DNA from: JANNHP01 sp031404455
GTDB taxonomy: Bacteria > Planctomycetota > JAJSAM01 > JAJVHW01
DNA length: 9,999 nt
Reading direction: 5' to 3'
Assembly (NCBI GenBank): GCA_031404455.1
Contig: JANNHP010000356.1
Coordinates: 1 to 9,999 of the forward strand
The position numbers and the translations under genes were made by a program. The notes under the pieces are model-generated. The model saw only the letters and a list, made by a program, of their open reading frames with translations. It made no database searches and had not been told where the DNA came from. This document shows positions 5,896-9,999 of the stretch, one piece after another; the stretch's first letter is position 1, and each line of letters opens with the position of its first letter.

Positions 5896-6330
5896 ATGCT
5901 GCACCGTCCGATCGGAGTCGTCCTTGCCGTCCTCGTCCTCGCCGCGTGCGGGAAGAAGGACGAGAGCCTCGCGAAGAAGGCGGGCGCCAAGGTCGGCGAG
6001 ACGCTGACCGACATCGCCCACGGCATGGACGCCGGCATCGACCGCAGCCGGGCTGTTCCCGTCGAGGTGTCGGGCGATCTCGCGGGGCGCGGCGTCGGCG
6101 CCACGGTCTCGAAGCGCGACGGCGCCGCTGTCTCCGTCTACCTCACGTCGAGGGACGCGATGGACCTCCAGGTCGTCGTGAAGGCCCTCGACCGCGGCGA
6201 GGCGGAGATCGGCCGCGCGAAGGCCGCGGTCACGTTCACCCGGGACGACGCGAAGTACGTGAACCTCGAGTTCCCGCGGGAGATGGACGCGTCGCTCGTC
6301 GCGAAGTACGTGGTGGACGAGACGAAGTGA
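5896..6330 (+). CDS. Small putative lipoprotein, function unknown
   Basis: This encodes 144 residues from ATG 5896. The signal peptide ends in a clear lipobox (L-A-A-C, Cys18), followed by G-K-K-D, so the mature protein would be membrane-anchored and exported. Residues 22-50 form a Lys/Ala-rich amphipathic segment (KKAGAKVGETLTDIAHGMDAG). The remainder alternates short strands (VPVEVSG, AVSVYLTS, AAVTFT, YVNLEF), suggesting a small beta-rich domain. A later helix-like Asp/Ala segment (MDASLVAKYVVDETK) closes the protein. No family is recognised. No Shine-Dalgarno is present; a TAGGAT box ends six bases before the start. A strong hairpin follows the stop. Confidence 0.75.
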   Translation: MLHRPIGVVLAVLVLAACGKKDESLAKKAGAKVGETLTDIAHGMDAGIDRSRAVPVEVSGDLAGRGVGATVSKRDGAAVSVYLTSRDAMDLQVVVKALDRGEAEIGRAKAAVTFTRDDAKYVNLEFPREMDASLVAKYVVDETK

Positions 6331-6346
6331 GCCGTGTTGGCCGCGC

Positions 6347-6374
6347 CGGGCGGAGGCCCGTCGGCCTCCGCCCG
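6347..6374. terminator. Strong bidirectional hairpin
   Basis: A perfect 12-bp stem (CGGGCGGAGGCC / GGCCTCCGCCCG) with a 4-base loop lies between the convergent stops at 6330 and 6386. There is no T-tract on either side. The placement and strength fit a shared terminator or 3'-end stabiliser for both genes. Confidence 0.7.
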
Positions 6375-6385
6375 CGGCACACTGT

Positions 6386-8374
6386 TCAGTCGTCGTCGTC
6401 CGACGGCAGGAACTTCGCGATGCCGGTCTTCCCCGCCTTCGCGGTGTAGGAGAGGGGCACGACCCTCTCGTGGAGCGTGCGGCGAAACGTGACGGTCGCG
6501 AGGACGCTGCGCGCCTCCTTCTTCGCGTCGGCGCTGCCGCCCATGCCCTCGTCCGCGAGAGCCGCGGCGAAGGCGCCCTTCTTGAGCTGGGCCGAGAACT
6601 TCACCCGGCCGTCCTTCGGCTTGCCCTCGAGCGCGAACGTGTGGCCGCCGACGCGCGCGCGGCCCTTCTCGTCGAGCGTGAACGACTGCGAGGCGCCGCC
6701 GATGTCGAGAACGACGACGGCGCCCTCCGTGAAGCCGACGGGGGTGGGAAGCGTGCCCTTCACCTGGATCTTGTCGTTGCCGGGCCGCTTGTAGTTGAAG
6801 TGGACGATGAGCTGCGAGACGCCGACCGAGGGGCCCTGCGCGATCGCCATGGCGCGGAGCGTCGCCGACGCTCCGACCGGCCCGATCAGGGTCGCGCGCC
6901 CGGAGGCGAGGTCCACCGAGCAGAAGCGCGTCGGCCCGGCGTCGGGCGTGAGTGCCGCGAAGGCCAGGTTGGCGCCGCGCGCGATGTCGAACGCGGTGGG
7001 CCTGCCGGCGTCGAAGCCGAGGGCGCCGACGGTCGTGAGCGTGCCGTTGTTCGGCGGGTCCTGCCTCACGAGCAGGTCGAGGCCGGCGTCGATCCCGTAG
7101 AGCGTCGTGACGACGGCGCCCGGGAGGTCATTCGTGTACGCGTTCGCGACGACGAGCGGATCGGCGCCGAAGTGGGCGTCCGTCGCGGCGTACGCGAGGT
7201 TGGCGTCGACGCTGACGGTTCCGGTCGCGGGGTCGGCGCGGACGTTCTGGTCGGTGTCGCTGACGACGCGCAGACGATCCGCCACGGGATTGAAGTCCGT
7301 GCCGAAGTCGCCGCCCGCGACCGCCGACAAGAGAGTCGTCGCCAGGGTCGCGACGCCGTTCGTCGTGTCGATCGTGTAGAAGCGGCCGTTGTCGACGAGC
7401 AGGTAGAGCTTCCCGTCGGCGGGACGGAAGTCGATGCCGGAGATCGTCTCGTTTGCCTCGATCCCGGTGACCGGTGCGATCGTCGTGAGCGCCGCGGGAG
7501 CGGTGCTCGCGAAGCTGACGAGGTCGCCCGCCTGCGTGACGCCGTAGACGAGGACGTCCGCAGGCGCCGCGGGCGGCTCGACGGCGAGTCCGCGCACGTT
7601 CGCGCCGTCGCCGATCGTGCCGACCGCCGTCGCCGCTCCGGTCGCGAGATCGATCCGGTAGAGGCCGGCGACGCCTCCGACGCTCAGCGCCGCGTACGCG
7701 GTGTTCGCCACGCGCGAGATGTCGAATCCGCCCGCGGCGGCCGCGTCCACGCCGAGAGCGCCGATCGTCGTCAGCGTTCCGTTGTTCGGCGGGTTCTGGA
7801 GGACGAGCGCGTCGGCGACGACGTCGATCCCGTAGAGCGAGGTCGTCGTGAGGCCCGCCGCGCTGTTCGTGTACGCGTTCCCGGCGACCGCGGGGTTGAC
7901 GAGCACGTTCGGGTCGAGGGCGGCGTAGGCGAGGGTCACGTCCACGATCGCCGCGCCGGTGTCCACGTTGATCCGGAGGTTCTGACCGGTGTCGCTGACG
8001 ACGCGCATCCGGTCCGCGACCGGGTTGAAGTCCACGGCGAACGACGCGCCGCTCGGCAGCGTCGAGGAAGTGCTGGCGAGCGTCGCCGCTCCCGTGGCGG
8101 GTGCGATCGTGTAGATGCGTCCCTGGTCGGTGATGCCGTAGAGGGCGCCGTTCGCGGGCCGGAAGTCGATGCCGACGAGGCTCTCGCCGGCCGAGAGGCC
8201 GGTCACCGTCGTCACGACGACGACGGTCGCCGGCGTCGCGGAATCGAATCGAGCGATCTCGTTGCCGTCGCGCGCGGCATGGATCGTCTCGGCCCGCGCG
8301 AACGAAGGCAGCGCGGCTGCGACGGACACGACGACTGCGGCGCGACTCACGCGTTTCGGACAGCGAATCCACAT
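6386..8374 (-). CDS. Exported tandem DUF4394 protein with C-terminal beta-rich domain
   Basis: This encodes 662 residues from ATG 8374, which has an AGGAGG-type Shine-Dalgarno eight bases upstream. The signal peptide ends in F-A-R-A (28) before E-T. Two copies of the DUF4394 unit follow, at about 29-266 and 273-513, in register by 245 residues. Matching motifs are GIDFRPANG/GIDFRPADG (68 and 313), DFNPVADRMRVVSD/DFNPVADRLRVVSD and NPPNNGTLTTIGALG/DPPNNGTLTTVGALG. The units are rich in short strands and look like propeller blades, probably giving a beta-propeller; this is inference. Residues 519-656 form a separate beta-rich domain beginning with HFNYKRPGNDKIQVKG, and the protein ends in an acidic tail (SDDDD). 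DUF4394 has no established activity. No membrane anchor is seen after the signal, so the protein is periplasmic or secreted. It lies 114 bases after lipA on the same strand, probably with its own promoter. Confidence 0.88.
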   Translation of the reverse strand: MWIRCPKRVSRAAVVVSVAAALPSFARAETIHAARDGNEIARFDSATPATVVVVTTVTGLSAGESLVGIDFRPANGALYGITDQGRIYTIAPATGAATLASTSSTLPSGASFAVDFNPVADRMRVVSDTGQNLRINVDTGAAIVDVTLAYAALDPNVLVNPAVAGNAYTNSAAGLTTTSLYGIDVVADALVLQNPPNNGTLTTIGALGVDAAAAGGFDISRVANTAYAALSVGGVAGLYRIDLATGAATAVGTIGDGANVRGLAVEPPAAPADVLVYGVTQAGDLVSFASTAPAALTTIAPVTGIEANETISGIDFRPADGKLYLLVDNGRFYTIDTTNGVATLATTLLSAVAGGDFGTDFNPVADRLRVVSDTDQNVRADPATGTVSVDANLAYAATDAHFGADPLVVANAYTNDLPGAVVTTLYGIDAGLDLLVRQDPPNNGTLTTVGALGFDAGRPTAFDIARGANLAFAALTPDAGPTRFCSVDLASGRATLIGPVGASATLRAMAIAQGPSVGVSQLIVHFNYKRPGNDKIQVKGTLPTPVGFTEGAVVVLDIGGASQSFTLDEKGRARVGGHTFALEGKPKDGRVKFSAQLKKGAFAAALADEGMGGSADAKKEARSVLATVTFRRTLHERVVPLSYTAKAGKTGIAKFLPSDDDD

Positions 8375-8488
8375 GGTCCGATCCTCCTCGGGTTCGACTG
8401 CGAACACGATCCGCTTCTCACGAGCCGACGCGTTCGCAGCCCCGGACATTCCCGCGGGCGCCGCCTCGTGCCGGCGCGGCGGACCACG
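8375..8488 (-). promoter_or_regulatory. Leader of the DUF4394 gene with inverted repeat
   Basis: This 114-base gap lies between the lipA stop and the DUF4394 start. It holds the GAGGAGGAT Shine-Dalgarno and a perfect 8-bp inverted repeat, CTGCGAAC (8398-8405) / GTTCGCAG (8432-8439), with 26 bases between the arms. It could be an operator or a 5' leader stem. No clear -35/-10 pair was found. Confidence 0.35.
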
Positions 8489-9391
8489 CTACTCCCCCGG
8501 ACGCTTCCCGCCCGCCTGCTTCTCCGCGTGATAGCTCGACCGCACGAGCGGGCCGGCTTCGAAGTGGCGGAAGCCGAGATCCTTGCCGTAGCGGGCCCAC
8601 GCGGCGAACTCGTCGGGGTGGACGAAGCGCGCGACGGGGAGGTAGAAGGCGTTGCGCTCGGGGGCGAGGTACTGGCCCATCGACACGATCTCGACGCCGG
8701 CCGCGCGGAGGTCGCCGAGCACGCGGCGCACCTCGTCGTCGCGCTCGCCGAGGCCCATCATGATCCCGCTCTTCGTCGGCGTCGCGGGCGAGATCGCCTT
8801 CGCGCGGCGCAGGACGTCGATCGAGAACTCGTAGTCGCCGCCCTTTCGCGCCAGCGGGAAGAGGCGCGGCACCGTCTCGATGTTGTGGTTGAGGATGTCG
8901 GGCCGCGCGGCCATCACCGTCTCGAGGGCGCCCTCCGCCGATTTCCGGAAGTCCGGGACGAGGACCTCGACGGCGCATCCCGGTGCCGCGGCGCGGATCG
9001 CGCGGATCGTCTCCGCCCAGATGGCGGCGCCGCCGTCCGGGAGGTCGTCGCGGTCGACGCTCGTGATCACCGCGTGGCGGAGGTTCATCGAGACGACCGC
9101 GTGGCCGACGCGCGCGGGTTCGTCCGTGTCGACGGCGAGCGGCTTGCCCTTCGGCACCGCACAGTAGCGGCACCCGCGCGTGCAGATGTCGCCGAGGATC
9201 ATGAATGTGGCCGTGCCGATGGTCCAGCACTCCCCCTGGTTCGGGCAGCGGGCACTCTGGCAGACGGTGTGGAGGCCGAGGTCGCCGACGAGGGACGTGA
9301 GCTTCGCGAACTCCGGCCCGCCGCCGAGCGGACGCTTGAACCAGGGCGGCAGGCGGCGGCGCGGTTCGGTCGTGGTGGTCGAGTCGCTCAC
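8489..9391 (-). CDS. lipA: Lipoyl synthase LipA (radical SAM)
   Basis: This encodes 300 residues, normal for the family. LipA inserts two sulphur atoms into protein-bound octanoyl groups, using one iron-sulphur cluster for radical SAM chemistry and a second as the sulphur donor. All signatures are visible: auxiliary-cluster cysteines C44, C49 and C55 (C-Q-S-A-R-C-P-N-Q-G-E-C), radical SAM cysteines C70, C74 and C77 (C-T-R-G-C-R-Y-C), and the C-terminal R-S-S-Y at 284-287. I chose GTG 9391 because it overlaps the lipB stop as GTGA, with GGGGTG just upstream. An ATG at 9421 would add ten residues lying wholly inside lipB and is less likely. Translation is therefore probably coupled to lipB, which supplies the substrate. 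It acts in the cytoplasm. Identification is very secure; only the start is uncertain. Confidence 0.97.
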   Translation of the reverse strand: MSDSTTTTEPRRRLPPWFKRPLGGGPEFAKLTSLVGDLGLHTVCQSARCPNQGECWTIGTATFMILGDICTRGCRYCAVPKGKPLAVDTDEPARVGHAVVSMNLRHAVITSVDRDDLPDGGAAIWAETIRAIRAAAPGCAVEVLVPDFRKSAEGALETVMAARPDILNHNIETVPRLFPLARKGGDYEFSIDVLRRAKAISPATPTKSGIMMGLGERDDEVRRVLGDLRAAGVEIVSMGQYLAPERNAFYLPVARFVHPDEFAAWARYGKDLGFRHFEAGPLVRSSYHAEKQAGGKRPGE

Positions 9392-9999
9392 GTCACACCC
9401 CGTTCGACGGAGGGCGGACACGGAGGTCCGCCCCTACCGATCTCGTCGCGGCGTTCGTCCTCGAAAGCCGCGGCGATCCGGTCCATCAACTCCTCCACGT
9501 CCACCACGCGCCCGAGCACCTGCTGCATGCTCGCGACGGCGCGGCCCTCGATGCCGCACGGCACGATGAGCCCGAAGTACGCGAGGTCGGTGTTCGCGTT
9601 CAGCGCGAAGCCGTGGAGCGAGACGCCCGCCGAGACGCGGATGCCCATCGCCGCGATCTTGCCGTGCGACGTCCACACGCCGGTGTGCAGGGGATCGCGG
9701 AAGCTCTCGATGCCGTACGTCGCGAGCACGCCGATGAGCTTCGTCTCGAGGAAGCGGAGGTACGTGTGCGCGCCGAGTCCGCGGCGGCGCAGGTCGAGGA
9801 TCGGGTAGCCGACGACCTGCCCGGGACCGTGGAACGTGACGTCGCCGCCGCGGTCCGTCTCGACGACCTCGACGCCGCGCGCGGCGAGTTCCTCGCGCGA
9901 GAAGAGGACGTGGTCCTCGGTCGCGCGGCGGCCCATCGTGACCACGGGCGGATGGGTGAGGAGGAAGAGCGTCTCGGGTCCGCGGCCGAAGCGCAGCGC
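9388..9999 (-). CDS. lipB: Octanoyltransferase LipB (5' partial)
   Basis: The gene runs off the right edge of the window, so its first residues are missing; the visible part starts inside the conserved region L-F-L-L-T-H-P-P-V-V-T-M-G-R-R. LipB moves octanoate from acyl carrier protein to the lipoyl domains of enzyme complexes, the first step of lipoate synthesis. Family motifs are RGGDVTFHGPGQVVGYP, the catalytic Lys in S-H-G-K-I-A-A-M-G (codon 9660-9658) and the catalytic Cys in P-C-G-I (codon 9558-9556). Both are intact, so the enzyme should be active. The C-terminal tail GRGGPPCPPSVERGV lies beyond the normal fold and is encoded largely by a REP-like palindrome (9412-9433). The stop overlaps the lipA start. 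Confidence 0.96.
   Translation of the reverse strand, partial: ALRFGRGPETLFLLTHPPVVTMGRRATEDHVLFSREELAARGVEVVETDRGGDVTFHGPGQVVGYPILDLRRRGLGAHTYLRFLETKLIGVLATYGIESFRDPLHTGVWTSHGKIAAMGIRVSAGVSLHGFALNANTDLAYFGLIVPCGIEGRAVASMQQVLGRVVDVEELMDRIAAAFEDERRDEIGRGGPPCPPSVERGVT
9412..9433. repeat. REP-like palindrome inside the lipB 3' end
   Basis: GGGCGGAC (9412-9419), a six-base centre and GTCCGCCC (9426-9433) form a perfect 8-bp stem. It lies in frame in the last codons of lipB, giving the Gly/Pro/Cys stretch GGPPCPP. From memory, similar palindromes occur between genes in many environmental GC-rich genomes; copy number here cannot be seen, as there is only one copy in the window. Confidence 0.55.

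Noticed and set aside
5356..6021. Upstream extension of the dehydrogenase frame across the lipoprotein genes
   Set aside because: It is antisense to two lipoprotein genes and Arg-rich. The cofactor motif lies 16 residues after GTG 5355, the family norm.
8375..8449. Longer start for the DUF4394 protein at 8449
   Set aside because: The added 25 residues would bury the signal peptide, whereas ATG 8374 has a strong Shine-Dalgarno at proper spacing and begins directly with the signal.
6470..9808. A very long uninterrupted + strand reading frame crossing the DUF4394, lipA and lipB genes
   Set aside because: It is antisense to three well-supported genes, its translation is Arg/Asp/Val-rich without domains, and GC-rich DNA rarely gives stop codons in this frame.

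Overview
The window is very GC-rich bacterial DNA, densely packed with genes whose codons mostly end in G or C. HEAT-repeat proteins fused to or paired with a von Willebrand A (VWA) domain, a secreted gluzincin-like peptidase with a lectin-like tail, and a tandem DUF4394 protein are mix typical of an uncultured Planctomycetota-like genome. That placement is inference; Myxococcota, Gemmatimonadota or another high-GC lineage is possible. No rRNA, tRNA, CRISPR or transposase gene is visible.

Layout. (1) 1-3377, + strand: a tight three-gene operon encoding a HEAT-VWA protein (5' end outside the window), an exported HEAT-repeat protein and an exported HExxH metallopeptidase with a C-terminal beta-sandwich-like domain. 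Spacings are 9 bp and a 4-bp GTGA overlap. The operon ends at a hairpin. (2) 3380-4293: a minus-strand Phd/PIN toxin-antitoxin pair lying between two direct repeats. One repeat is the 3' end of the peptidase gene; the other is a decayed second copy about 910 bp away. The pair has a well-formed promoter that predicts a leaderless mRNA, with nested palindromes in its spacer. (3) 4294-4530: mostly non-coding, with one doubtful small ORF. (4) 4531-6330: a minus-strand short-chain dehydrogenase divergent from two small + strand lipoprotein genes, across a 47-bp symmetrical divergent promoter. A strong 12-bp-stem hairpin closes the lipoprotein genes. (5) 6386-8374, minus: an exported 662-residue protein with two DUF4394 units and a C-terminal beta-rich domain. 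(6) 8489-9999, minus: lipB (5' end outside the window) and lipA, coupled by a 4-bp GTGA overlap. Together they make protein-bound lipoate: LipB transfers the octanoyl group and LipA inserts the two sulphurs.

The points most worth a second look are the repeat-bounded toxin-antitoxin islet, a recurrent TANNNT box 6-7 nt before start codons that lack a Shine-Dalgarno sequence (suggesting common leaderless transcription), the symmetrical divergent promoter at 5362-5383, and a REP-like palindrome that supplies the last codons of lipB. No wholly new multi-gene defence or metabolic system is evident. The HEAT-VWA/HEAT/peptidase operon is the best candidate for an uncharacterised cell-envelope machine.
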